Shown piece by piece: positions 28,586 through 37,672 of a stretch of 64,000 bases of DNA (position 1 is its first letter; each line of letters starts with the position of its first letter). This stretch comes from Ohtaekwangia sp036786105. Its GTDB lineage: Bacteria > Bacteroidota > Bacteroidia > Cytophagales > Cyclobacteriaceae. The notes beneath the pieces were generated by a model that made no database searches, was not told the origin of the DNA, and worked only from the letters and a program-made list of their open reading frames with translations. The DNA is taken from the NCBI RefSeq assembly GCF_036786105.1, contig NZ_DAIQRQ010000013.1, positions 1 through 64,000 on the forward strand, read 5' to 3'. The position numbers were made by a program, and so were the translations under genes.

Positions 28586-31500
28586 ATGGACAAATTTCGA
28601 CGAATTGATGAGCCTCGAAGGCTGTCACAATCAAAATGGCGCCACCTTAGCCGGCCACGATTTATGGTGGCTTTGTGGCTGATTCTTTTTTGCTTTTCAC
28701 AAACTAAACTAAGTGCGCAAACAATTGGGAATGTAGCCTTTGGGGGAGGTGGTTTTATAACCGGGATCGTACACCATCCAACATCAGGCGATGTTTACTG
28801 CCGCACCGATGTTGGAGGTGCTTACCGCTGGGATGCCACAAATTCTAAATGGATTCCTTTGCTCGATTGGAATTCTGAGGATGAAACTACCTACCAGGGA
28901 GTGGAAGCGCTGGCGCTGGATCCTCAGAATGCAAATAATCTATATCTATTTTGCGGGACTGATTACTTTAATGGTGGAAAAACAGCCATTTTAAAATCCA
29001 CAGACAAGGGAAATACATTTTCTATAGTGGAGACAACGTCACAATTTAAGACGCACGGAAATTCTTTGGGAAGGGGTAATGGCGAACGTCTGGCGGTGGA
29101 TCCTAATAACAGCAACATCCTTTTTTGCGGAACACAAGCAAATGGCTTGTTTAAAAGTACCAATGGAGGAGCCAGTTGGACACTGGCGTGGAATGGAGTA
29201 ACAACTACCAGCAATGGAAACGGAATCAACTTTGTAGTGTTTGATCCTTCCAGTGCAGTGGGAGGAGTCACCAAAACGATCTATATAGGAGTTTCCCGCA
29301 CAGGGGCCGGTAACATATACAAAAGTACCGATGGCGGTGCCACGTTTACGGCTATTCAGCCGGATAATTCATTTATGCCTCACAGGGCTGTTTTATCGTC
29401 CGATAATTCTACTTTATATGTATCCATGGCGGATTCTGAGGGACCATCGAACGGCACCAGCGGAAGAGTTTATAAACTTGCTACGGCTACGGGAACCTGG
29501 ACCAACATTACGCCCAATGGCAATAATTTTCCTTATGGAGGCGTGAGTGTTGATCCGACAAATAAAAACAGGGTCATCGTTTCCACGGTTAACGTCTGGA
29601 ATAACAACGAGTTTGGCGACACATGGGGAGATTTTATTTTCTTGTCTACTGATGGAGGAAGTACCTGGACTTCGAAGTTGACATCTTCAAGTACCCTGAA
29701 CACCAATGGCATTGGCTGGATCGCTCCCTATGGGATACATTGGGCAGATTGCATTGACTTTGATCCGAAAAATACGGCAAAAGTAAGGGTTATGTCGGGG
29801 AATGGACTTTTTACCTGCGATGATATCAATGCTTCCACTACTTCCTGGAAATTTGATGTAAAAGGACTGGAAGAAACGGTACCCCTTGATGCTATAAGCA
29901 TTCCCGGTGGTCCTTTTATAGAAGGCGTGGGCGACCAACACGGAGCGGTGTATTCTGATATTTATGCCTATCCGACTCAGTTAATCAACCCTTCTCCGAA
30001 TGCGATCAGTGGCGTAGCCTATGCCGCGAACAACACGAGTAAAGTGGCAATGGTTACAGATAATAAAATAAATTACTCTACCGACCAGGGAGCAACCTTC
30101 CCAACACAGGCTACTGTTAATGGTACCTATGGGAAAATCGCATTGTCGGCAGATGGAAATACAACGCTTCATTGTCCCAGCGGCTCAAGTACCACGTATT
30201 ATTCAACCAATAATGGAGCATCCTGGACAAGCACCGGAGTTACGAATGTGCAGGACGCTTGTCCGATAGCAGATTACGTCAATGCCAACAAATTCTATAT
30301 TTATAATTCTAGTAGTGGACAACTACTGGTAAGTACCAATAAAGGAGTAAGTTTTAGCGCTTCTTCCTCTAATCCTGGTGCCGGTGGGTCACTTCGGGCA
30401 AGAGCTGTTCCCGGTAATGAGGGACATGTATGGATAGCGTTGGCGAACGGATTAACCTATACGACCAATAATGGATCCTCATGGACAACGGTTCCCAATG
30501 TTACGTATTGCAAAGCAGTTGGATTTGGTAAAGCTGCCACGGGCGCTACTTATCCCGCTGTCTATATTTGGGGAACGGTTAGTGGAGTGAAAGGTCTTTT
30601 CCGTTCTACGGACCAGGGCGCTTCCTGGACACGAATAAACGACGATGCCCATGAGTACGGTGGCGTGGGGAACGGTAACTTTGTAATAGGCGATATGAAC
30701 GTATATGGCCGGGCGTATATGGGTACCGTGGGACGTGGTCTGATTGCTTTCGAATCCGGTGGCAGCAGCTGTACGCCTACAACTATTACTCCCTATATCC
30801 AGGTTAATGGCGGCACGTGGACTCAAACCAGCAGCGCCACTGTGTCTTCAGGAGCAACCGTAGTCCTGGGCCCTCAGCCTACTACAGGCGGATCATGGAG
30901 TTGGAGTGGACTAGCTTCTGGTACTAATCGCGAAGTAACAATAACGCCTACATCGTCAGGCACAGCAACGGCGACCTATACTAATGCATCAGGTTGTCAA
31001 AGCACGCAGGTGTTTACCATCACAGTAAGTGGAGGCACAACTTATGTAACGATTACGAACAGAGCCACAGGATTATTAATAGATGGAATGGGAAGAACTT
31101 CCGCCGGAGACCATTGCGGACAGTACGCCAGCAGTGGAAGCACGAACCAGCAGTGGACACTTGAAACCAGTGGGTCTTATGTTTATATCAAGAACCGCGC
31201 TACTGGATTATACATCGATGGAAGAGGTGTCAGTACGAATGGTTCGTATGCGGGCCAATGGACCAGTTCTACCAGCAACAATTTGCAATGGCAACAAGAA
31301 ACAGCAGGAAGTTATGTCAAGTTCAAGAACCGCGCAACCGGATTATATCTTGATGGCCTTGGCAACACAACGAATGGCGCGGACCTCGGTCAATGGGCAA
31401 GTAGCACGAGCAATAACCAGCAATGGACTGTAACGACAACAAGTGGACGCGTGGAAGCACAATCTGAAACTGACGAGAGTGAAGTTTATGTCTTACAGGT

Positions 31501-31723
31501 GTTCCCGAATCCGTTTACATCTGCAATCAATGTTACTGTGAAAGAACCTTCCAAAGTTAGAAGCATCGTGCTGTACGATCTTGCTGGCAAACAAATGGAA
31601 ATCATTGGTGATGGTCACGTTGCAGACCAGCAAACTATGGGTTCGCTTTTAACACGGGGTATTTACATTCTGAAAGTGAATGGTGTTAAGAGAACACAAA
31701 CAATAAAAGTGATTAAGAATTAA
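28586..31723 (+). CDS. Multidomain GH74 xyloglucanase with Ig-like, beta-trefoil and T9SS domains
   Basis: This is a 1045-residue secreted enzyme. A long basic N-terminus precedes the signal sequence (about 27-45, ending LSAQ). The GH74 double propeller follows, with the expected catalytic Asp75 (RTDVGGAYRWD) and Asp435 (ETVPLDAISIPGG). From about 729 to 815 there is an Ig/PKD-like domain (ITPYIQVNGGTWTQ, then TATYTNASGCQSTQVFTITV). From about 820 to 950 come three repeats of NRATGL-[IL]DG, which mark a ricin-type beta-trefoil (RicinB_lectin_2-like) that should bind carbohydrate. The last 75 residues (VFPNPFTSAINV to GIYILKVNG) are a T9SS sorting domain. It is a clear paralogue of the GH74 gene 3 kb upstream but has gained the extra binding modules. 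It ends at a strong terminator. Confidence 0.92.
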   Translation: MDKFRRIDEPRRLSQSKWRHLSRPRFMVALWLILFCFSQTKLSAQTIGNVAFGGGGFITGIVHHPTSGDVYCRTDVGGAYRWDATNSKWIPLLDWNSEDETTYQGVEALALDPQNANNLYLFCGTDYFNGGKTAILKSTDKGNTFSIVETTSQFKTHGNSLGRGNGERLAVDPNNSNILFCGTQANGLFKSTNGGASWTLAWNGVTTTSNGNGINFVVFDPSSAVGGVTKTIYIGVSRTGAGNIYKSTDGGATFTAIQPDNSFMPHRAVLSSDNSTLYVSMADSEGPSNGTSGRVYKLATATGTWTNITPNGNNFPYGGVSVDPTNKNRVIVSTVNVWNNNEFGDTWGDFIFLSTDGGSTWTSKLTSSSTLNTNGIGWIAPYGIHWADCIDFDPKNTAKVRVMSGNGLFTCDDINASTTSWKFDVKGLEETVPLDAISIPGGPFIEGVGDQHGAVYSDIYAYPTQLINPSPNAISGVAYAANNTSKVAMVTDNKINYSTDQGATFPTQATVNGTYGKIALSADGNTTLHCPSGSSTTYYSTNNGASWTSTGVTNVQDACPIADYVNANKFYIYNSSSGQLLVSTNKGVSFSASSSNPGAGGSLRARAVPGNEGHVWIALANGLTYTTNNGSSWTTVPNVTYCKAVGFGKAATGATYPAVYIWGTVSGVKGLFRSTDQGASWTRINDDAHEYGGVGNGNFVIGDMNVYGRAYMGTVGRGLIAFESGGSSCTPTTITPYIQVNGGTWTQTSSATVSSGATVVLGPQPTTGGSWSWSGLASGTNREVTITPTSSGTATATYTNASGCQSTQVFTITVSGGTTYVTITNRATGLLIDGMGRTSAGDHCGQYASSGSTNQQWTLETSGSYVYIKNRATGLYIDGRGVSTNGSYAGQWTSSTSNNLQWQQETAGSYVKFKNRATGLYLDGLGNTTNGADLGQWASSTSNNQQWTVTTTSGRVEAQSETDESEVYVLQVFPNPFTSAINVTVKEPSKVRSIVLYDLAGKQMEIIGDGHVADQQTMGSLLTRGIYILKVNGVKRTQTIKVIKN

Positions 31724-31758
31724 CGTTTCAAATTCCGAGTCTTTAACACATTTCACCA

Positions 31759-31793
31759 GGGAATGCTTCCAACGAAGCATTCCCGTTTTTTTT
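31759..31793 (+). terminator. Rho-independent terminator after the second GH74 gene
   Basis: A perfect 11-bp stem, GGGAATGCTTC with GAAGCATTCCC around a CAAC loop, is followed by G and eight T residues, 36 bp after the stop codon. Confidence 0.93.
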
Positions 31794-31821
31794 AGAGTAG
31801 CCGAAATAGAACTATGCTCGT

Positions 31822-31995
31822 AAAAACGCTGCTGTAGGCAGTCTTGTAGATGAGTTCAAGTTTGTGGTGCAGCCGCACATTATGGGAACTCGAAGCGGTA
31901 ATTTTTTTAGCGGAATGAAAAGCGAACTGGAATTGACGTCTATGCAAAAGATCGACCATGGAGTTATGGTGCTTTGTTACAGCAAAAAAACATTC
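31822..31995 (+). pseudogene. C-terminal remnant of a RibD/DHFR-like reductase
   Basis: In the frame starting at 31822, the translation GSLVDEFKFVVQPHIMG, then FFSGMKSELELTS and HGVMVLCYSKK, follows the C-terminal pattern of RibD_C/dihydrofolate-reductase family proteins (LVDE..L.V.P...G, LF.G......L, G.V.L.Y). The N-terminal two thirds, including the NADPH site, is absent: an in-frame stop lies at 31807 and the second GH74 terminator lies just upstream. No start codon or ribosome-binding site fits. After about 31995 the frame continues without family likeness into the antisense of the next gene. I read this as a degraded gene end left by a deletion. The call rests on a short pattern recognised by eye. 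Confidence 0.55.
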
Positions 31996-32052
31996 GATCG
32001 TAAAGTAGCTGTTGCCGGTTGGCTATATTATAGCCCTGTAATCAGAACTCAA

Positions 32053-33897
32053 TTAATAATTTCTGACAGTCGCGTAGACTCCATATATCTCGCCTTCAAT
32101 TTCATACAGCGGCTTGAGTGAATACACTTTTCCTCCGTTCTTCAGATTGAAGGTCTTGTGATCAGCGGCCACCGAAAGGTTACGCAAAATGTCTGCCTGA
32201 TCGTCTTTTAGTATAAGTTCTGAGCGATAATCAAATGCCAAAAGAGTAGGGCCGTAAAATATAGCGATTACATTGTTGTCGTCCGGCATGGATTTAATAT
32301 AAAAGTTATAATGAAAAACCAGACGTATTTTATCTTTATTCTTCCATTCTCGATTCAGACTGATGTACGAGTTCGGAGCAGTGTTAATATTTTGTTTTAT
32401 GTTGTTGATATATACATCAACGTTATTAGCCCACGATGGTGTAAGGAACTTAATGGCAAGTGAGAACTTTCTTTTCGTTTCCACTGTAAAATTAACGACA
32501 GAGTCCTGGGGGAAACTTCCTTTTTGTTGAAGTGTAAAACCTTTCTCTGCCCAGGAGACATGGGAGGGAACATACAGATTTACCCATAATGCCGAATCGC
32601 TATGATAGTATATTCCGGAATTAAGCAACGAAAAAGCCTCTATACTGGATCCATTGCAACACCGAAAATCATTATTTTTCAAGAATGATTTTTGTCGTGG
32701 TGAGCCTAATGGCAGGTGATATACACAAGCACCTGTATGGGCGCTTTGTAATGCTAATACAGAATTGTAAAATGTATTCATGTATGCATTTGCAAATTTT
32801 GGATCAACCGTCCAGGTGAAAAGTGTTGCGCTTAACTTTTGTGTATTGTGCGATACGCATGATTCTGCAATCTCTTTGGTCATCGTGCTGCTTAGATGGC
32901 CGGGTACACCCCAGTGTTCTGAGGTTAATGACGTTGGTGTTGTTACGTTTGGTCGCGGGCCACTACTTGAGCCATTAGCATATGCATGATTATTAATAAG
33001 CATAGACCAAAAATTTACGACAGCATCACGATAAGAAATTTCTTTAGTTATAGAATATCTTTCCGCAAAGCCATTCACAAGTACCAAATGGGTGTTTGAA
33101 TGAAGTCCGGATAAAATGTCAACATTGTTGGATAGGGGATTGAAAAACCATTCTCGGTCAAATATGTGTGCAAGTGCCAGGTGTTGAGGATCCTTTGATA
33201 TCTTATATAGTTTGTATAAGACTTCATTCATAGCGCCAGCTTCATTTGCCGGATTAGCTTCCGTAGTATAAAGCATTTTTTCGATAGTCTCTGCATCAAG
33301 TTTGGCCATCCGATTGCTGGCATATGATGCCATACCAAGCACCATGTCATAGGCCTTTTTGTTGTTCGTCCGTACAAAGACATCCAGTAAGCCTTGCATG
33401 AGTTTATGGTAAGTGTAGTAAGGTGCCCATACTCCGCCAAATTTAGTCTCGAGCGTATCGAAATCATGCTCCGGAAAAGCGCTTAGATATCCATGCCCCA
33501 ATGCCTGTTGACATTTATAAAGTTCATCAACAATATAGTTTAAGCGATTATGAAGCAGCTTGTCATTTTGTTTTTGCACAACATTCGAAAGAGCAGATAG
33601 GTAATGGCCAACGAAATGGCCTCTAAGCCCAATGTAAGGAGCTTCCCAACCCTCTAATGGTTGAGCATTTGATGGAAGCCCTGCATTTATTTTGAAGTTA
33701 TGGAGTAGCCTGTCAGGATCAAGCGATTTCAAATATTCTGTGTTTAAATCCTCCCGATGTTTTACCCATGACGAATCAAGTTTTACTGCGATGTTAGAAA
33801 ACGGTAAAGCTTTATATATATTGGTATTGTAAGGGGATTGTGAATACAAGCATAGCTGACTAAGCACAAAAATTAACCCTAAAAGAACTGATTTCAT
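32053..33897 (-). CDS. GH127/GH146-like beta-L-arabinofuranosidase (DUF1680 superfamily)
   Basis: This is a 614-residue exported enzyme with a signal peptide (1-20, ending CLYSQ) and an alpha/alpha-barrel of the DUF1680 type. Residues matching the known zinc-cysteine active site are present: Glu345 and Cys347 in AESCVSHN, and the adjacent Cys413-Cys414 in FRCCNGSS. In GH127 enzymes the first of the paired cysteines is the nucleophile and the others hold zinc. The barrel's early part has APYIGLRGHFVGHYL, typical of the superfamily. The enzyme would remove terminal beta-L-arabinofuranose, which occurs on arabinosylated xyloglucan, and this fits the neighbouring xyloglucanases. It lies on the opposite strand to them. 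The subfamily (GH127, GH146 or another) is undecided. Confidence 0.85.
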   Translation of the reverse strand: MKSVLLGLIFVLSQLCLYSQSPYNTNIYKALPFSNIAVKLDSSWVKHREDLNTEYLKSLDPDRLLHNFKINAGLPSNAQPLEGWEAPYIGLRGHFVGHYLSALSNVVQKQNDKLLHNRLNYIVDELYKCQQALGHGYLSAFPEHDFDTLETKFGGVWAPYYTYHKLMQGLLDVFVRTNNKKAYDMVLGMASYASNRMAKLDAETIEKMLYTTEANPANEAGAMNEVLYKLYKISKDPQHLALAHIFDREWFFNPLSNNVDILSGLHSNTHLVLVNGFAERYSITKEISYRDAVVNFWSMLINNHAYANGSSSGPRPNVTTPTSLTSEHWGVPGHLSSTMTKEIAESCVSHNTQKLSATLFTWTVDPKFANAYMNTFYNSVLALQSAHTGACVYHLPLGSPRQKSFLKNNDFRCCNGSSIEAFSLLNSGIYYHSDSALWVNLYVPSHVSWAEKGFTLQQKGSFPQDSVVNFTVETKRKFSLAIKFLTPSWANNVDVYINNIKQNINTAPNSYISLNREWKNKDKIRLVFHYNFYIKSMPDDNNVIAIFYGPTLLAFDYRSELILKDDQADILRNLSVAADHKTFNLKNGGKVYSLKPLYEIEGEIYGVYATVRNY

Positions 33898-34124
33898 AAA
33901 GACTGTGCAATGAGTAAATGGTTTCTCTAACTACCGTTGAAATTTAACTAAATCACCGATGATAAAAAAACAATTACTATGCCTGCCGAAATGAAGTTTG
34001 CCCTATCAACATTTGCGAGCGTGAGGTTACTACGGCAATAATTGAGTTACGCTGTAAGATGAAGTGCTGATTATTTCACTATCCCTGCTAATATTGACGC
34101 GTTACCTAATAAGTAAGATCTATA

Positions 34125-37100
34125 TTATTTCCTGAAAAATACTTTGACGGTCGTCCCTACATTCACTTCGCTGTCAACTTCAATTTTTCCACCCAGCGAT
34201 AAAATCTGGGTCTTTGCCAGATACATACCAATTCCTTTACCTTCAATGTGTAAATGAAATCTTCCGTAAAGAGTGAAAAGTTTCCCTCCAATTTTTTGCA
34301 AATGCATGCCTAGTCCATTGTCGGTTACTGCAAGGCATATATAATCTTCAGTATCGGTGGCAGTTATGCGGATATCCGGTATTCGATCAGGATGCCGGAA
34401 TTTTAAGCAGTTGCTAAGCAGCTGATATAGTATATTTTTCAGATATGCATGCGAAGTAGTTATGACCTCCACGTCTGATACATGACATGATATTATTGCA
34501 TTTGTATTGGTAATTTCTCTTTTAAAAAGTGAAATTACTTCACTGATTTCCGACTGCAGATTAAATTCTTCCAACTGGTTAGGCGTATTCTTTACCTCTA
34601 AAATCTTGTTGAGATCTTTAACTACAGAATCAATTTCTTCAGCGGTGGTTAACAGCTTGTCAGTTATAGATTTCTTTTCTTCAGGGTTATCACCTGTCAT
34701 CCGCAAAACAGTACCCAGTCCCAGCATCCTGGCAACCGGTCCACGTAAGTTGTGGGCCGTAACGAACGCAAATTGTTCCAATTGCTGGTTATATTCAACA
34801 AGTTCCTTTGTTCTTTTGTGAACTTCGTCTTCAAGCGTTTCGTTCCGGTTTTTTATTTCTTTGTTTTGACCTTCAATTATTGTGTTGGCATTCTGGAGTT
34901 GATCGTTTTTGCTTAATAGTAGGTTGTTGACATAAATCAATTCTTTTGTTTTTTCATTAACAATCCCTTCCAGAATCATTTTTTGTTTTTTCTCTCTTCT
35001 TACGCTGTACTCAACAAGTAAATAACCTAGAATAAAAATGGAGCCTATATATACAAGGTAAGCAAGGCGGGTGTTATACCACGGTGGATTAATACGGAAC
35101 GGAAATGAAGCCGGTTCACTGATAACATCGTAAATATTTTTTGCACGTACGTAAAAAATATAATCTCCTGCCGGTAAATTAGTATAATGTGCCTCTCTTC
35201 CGGTAGTCCATTCGGACCATTTGCTTTCAAACCCCTCAATTTTGTATTGATACTGATTCATTTCAGTATTCTCCAGTGAAGAACAAAGAAATTCAAACTT
35301 GAGATTATTGAAAGCAAAACGCAGGGCCGGACTTGTTGTGTTAGTAGAATGCTCATAAATCAAAGAATCACTGGCCCACACTTTTTGTACAGATACATGT
35401 ATAGGATCAATATAAAATGTTTTTTGATCCGGATTGTAACTATAGACTTTTTGGTCACTTCCAATCCAGACTTCACCGGAATTTGTAAACAGTATAGGAG
35501 CGTCAACGCTTACTCTTAAATTTCGGAATGACGTAGCAATTTTATTAAAAGGAGTTAGCAGCAGCTTCATTTCTCCATTGGATTGCTTTTGCAAAACCCC
35601 GGCTGTCTCTTTGCCTTTCGCATGGGCGCCCCAGAAATATATATCACCTTCCGGACTTTCTGTAAGCGTGTAAATGCAAAAACTGCTACCCAGCGCTTTG
35701 TTATATACAGATTCCTGTTCAAAAGAATTGCGCGTCTTGCTATAGCTATATATGCCGTTGCTCGTTGATACAACAATTTTTCCCTGCAGGCGATGTATTT
35801 TATTATAAATGTTCGATGGAAGGCCACTGGTTTTATCATAGAATGTATTTGAAGTTACGGAGTCCATCTCCTCATTCAGTTTCAGTTTCCAGATGCCTTT
35901 GTTGAGATGGCTGATCCAGATATTGCCTTCTTCATCTTCTAGTATATTGCGGGTTTCCTCTTCAAATCCTTTGATTTTCTTCTTGGACCATTTACCATCT
36001 TTATGCTGCAATAACCATATTCCAGTATTGTAAGTGCCCATAATCATACGGTCAGTCCGATTTTTTAGCGAACATAGCGACATTACCCACGGATGCTTAA
36101 TGATTATTTTAGCTTTGTCGTGATATAATTCCAGCACACTGGAATCGTGACATGCATAAACTGTATTGTGAAAATTGTATAGATTCCAGATACCGCCTTC
36201 TACTCCGCGAAGCATGGTGAATGTGCCTCTGTCTTTTTCATAGAAAATGCCCTTTGTTGTTCCTATATATTGGTATTGGGTTGTACTGCCAAACGACATG
36301 ATAAATCCTTTCAGCCCGTTATTACCATCGTAATAGGAGACAGGAGAGCTGGCAATAACCTGAAGAATATTTGAATCGGCATTAAACCATAGATTGTGCT
36401 GCTGGTCTTCCATAACAAATGCATCTCCTTCCAGAAGATTTTCATTGTCGATGCGATATACCAATTCACCCTTGCCATTAAAGAAAAGTATAGCTCTTCC
36501 TATATGAACCACAATATTACCATTGCCGGTAGTGGTTATATTCTGTATTTTGAGATTCTGCAGGTTTTTATTGAGCTTTTCAGAAAGCACTCTCCATTCA
36601 TCATCTGGGCGCTTCTCATCGGCTAACCAAACCTGATTTCTGTCATCGAGCGCCAACAGGTTGTCGCTATAATTATTGGAAAACCACCTGTAGTGTTTGT
36701 CTTTCGCTTTTGTAAAATAGGATTGGGAAGCAAATCCCTCTTTTTTATAATTGTATAAGCCGCCTCCCTTCTTCAGGTATATGTTATTTCGGCTTACAAT
36801 AAAACCTTCACCTCCAGGGTGATGAACTTTAAATTCACCGTTGGTATATATGTATAGATGATTTTCGTTGCAGAAAAATACTTCGTTGTTAAAGACTCTT
36901 ACACCGGTGCGTTCATCCAGCCTGAAAGAGCCGGGAATCTTATGGGTTAATGAATGATATTCATATTTACCGCCTGATCCAATCTTAAAAACGCCAATCT
37001 CGAACGTTGATGATGTGTATATGTTTCCTTCAGAATCAATGTCAGCATAGTAGATAGCTTCCCTGTCTGGCAGGGAAATAAGATCCCAGCGAGTGCCATC

Positions 37101-37280
37101 ATATCGGAGAAGTCCCTCTGAATTGGCAACGTAAATAACGCCATGTTTATCCTGAAGAATAGCCCAGTTTTGACTGGCACCCTGGTAAACCTCAATGGGA
37201 TAATTCTGCTTAAATAGCTGCTGCGCATGCGTAATAAAACACGTTAAAAAAAATATGCACACCGTAGAGAGGTATCGCAT
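34125..37280 (-). CDS. Sensor histidine kinase with periplasmic propeller (paralogue A)
   Basis: This 1051-residue protein has a signal peptide (1-19, ending ITHAQ). A periplasmic propeller-like sensor follows, beginning QNWAILQDKHGVIYVANSEG and including blades such as DEEGNIWISHLNKGIWKL. Then come a Y_Y_Y domain (YQYKIEGFESKWSEWTTG...TNLPAGDYIFYVRA), one membrane helix (about 737-758), a coiled coil, a dimerisation helix with His843 in AHNLRGPVARM, and a HATPase domain (DNGLGMH, GKGIGMYL). It has no receiver or output domain. The sensor half resembles that of the next upstream gene. The kinase half instead resembles the sensor kinase at 12545-16000, suggesting module exchange. It and its neighbour are on the minus strand, 392 bp apart, so they are probably separate transcripts. 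Confidence 0.9.
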   Translation of the reverse strand: MRYLSTVCIFFLTCFITHAQQLFKQNYPIEVYQGASQNWAILQDKHGVIYVANSEGLLRYDGTRWDLISLPDREAIYYADIDSEGNIYTSSTFEIGVFKIGSGGKYEYHSLTHKIPGSFRLDERTGVRVFNNEVFFCNENHLYIYTNGEFKVHHPGGEGFIVSRNNIYLKKGGGLYNYKKEGFASQSYFTKAKDKHYRWFSNNYSDNLLALDDRNQVWLADEKRPDDEWRVLSEKLNKNLQNLKIQNITTTGNGNIVVHIGRAILFFNGKGELVYRIDNENLLEGDAFVMEDQQHNLWFNADSNILQVIASSPVSYYDGNNGLKGFIMSFGSTTQYQYIGTTKGIFYEKDRGTFTMLRGVEGGIWNLYNFHNTVYACHDSSVLELYHDKAKIIIKHPWVMSLCSLKNRTDRMIMGTYNTGIWLLQHKDGKWSKKKIKGFEEETRNILEDEEGNIWISHLNKGIWKLKLNEEMDSVTSNTFYDKTSGLPSNIYNKIHRLQGKIVVSTSNGIYSYSKTRNSFEQESVYNKALGSSFCIYTLTESPEGDIYFWGAHAKGKETAGVLQKQSNGEMKLLLTPFNKIATSFRNLRVSVDAPILFTNSGEVWIGSDQKVYSYNPDQKTFYIDPIHVSVQKVWASDSLIYEHSTNTTSPALRFAFNNLKFEFLCSSLENTEMNQYQYKIEGFESKWSEWTTGREAHYTNLPAGDYIFYVRAKNIYDVISEPASFPFRINPPWYNTRLAYLVYIGSIFILGYLLVEYSVRREKKQKMILEGIVNEKTKELIYVNNLLLSKNDQLQNANTIIEGQNKEIKNRNETLEDEVHKRTKELVEYNQQLEQFAFVTAHNLRGPVARMLGLGTVLRMTGDNPEEKKSITDKLLTTAEEIDSVVKDLNKILEVKNTPNQLEEFNLQSEISEVISLFKREITNTNAIISCHVSDVEVITTSHAYLKNILYQLLSNCLKFRHPDRIPDIRITATDTEDYICLAVTDNGLGMHLQKIGGKLFTLYGRFHLHIEGKGIGMYLAKTQILSLGGKIEVDSEVNVGTTVKVFFRK

Positions 37281-37672
37281 CGGTTAAATATTTAAAAAAT
37301 TAGATGCCAAACTTCTGATCAATTTTAACCTCAAAGCTATAGCAAATGATCTTATCAACACATGGGATGAACACTAACAGCGACATCTGTATTTTTACTG
37401 ACTTCCATCAAAGTGGTACTACCTGTTCTCAAGAGGTAAGTTCGTTCTCTATCACCTGCACATTGATTCCAGATATTGCGAACTTGCCTCGTTGTGGTGC
37501 TTATCCTGTATTTTAATGCTGTGTAATACAGAACAGTCCTTACCATATTAAGACCTTCCATGATGGTTGCCTCAGATTGCTCGTAGCAACGGTATGGAAT
37601 TTGAGTATCCTCAGGTTTTAATCATGGCTATCAGGCACAATTTATATTTTCTAAAATCGGGCTTTTAAAAAG
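37281..37672. other. Intergenic spacer between sensor kinase paralogues
   Basis: This 392-bp spacer contains a minus-strand frame of 68 codons (37355-37561) with no recognisable motif, no ribosome-binding site and no family likeness. I do not call it a gene. The promoter of paralogue A should lie here. Confidence 0.45.

Noticed and set aside
32021..32035. Perfect short palindrome GGCTATATTATAGCC
   Set aside because: Only 7-bp arms with a 1-nt centre and no T-run; too short to call a terminator or att site.
37355..37561. Minus-strand open frame of 68 codons between sensor kinases
   Set aside because: No recognisable motif or start signal; likely chance, though a remnant cannot be excluded.
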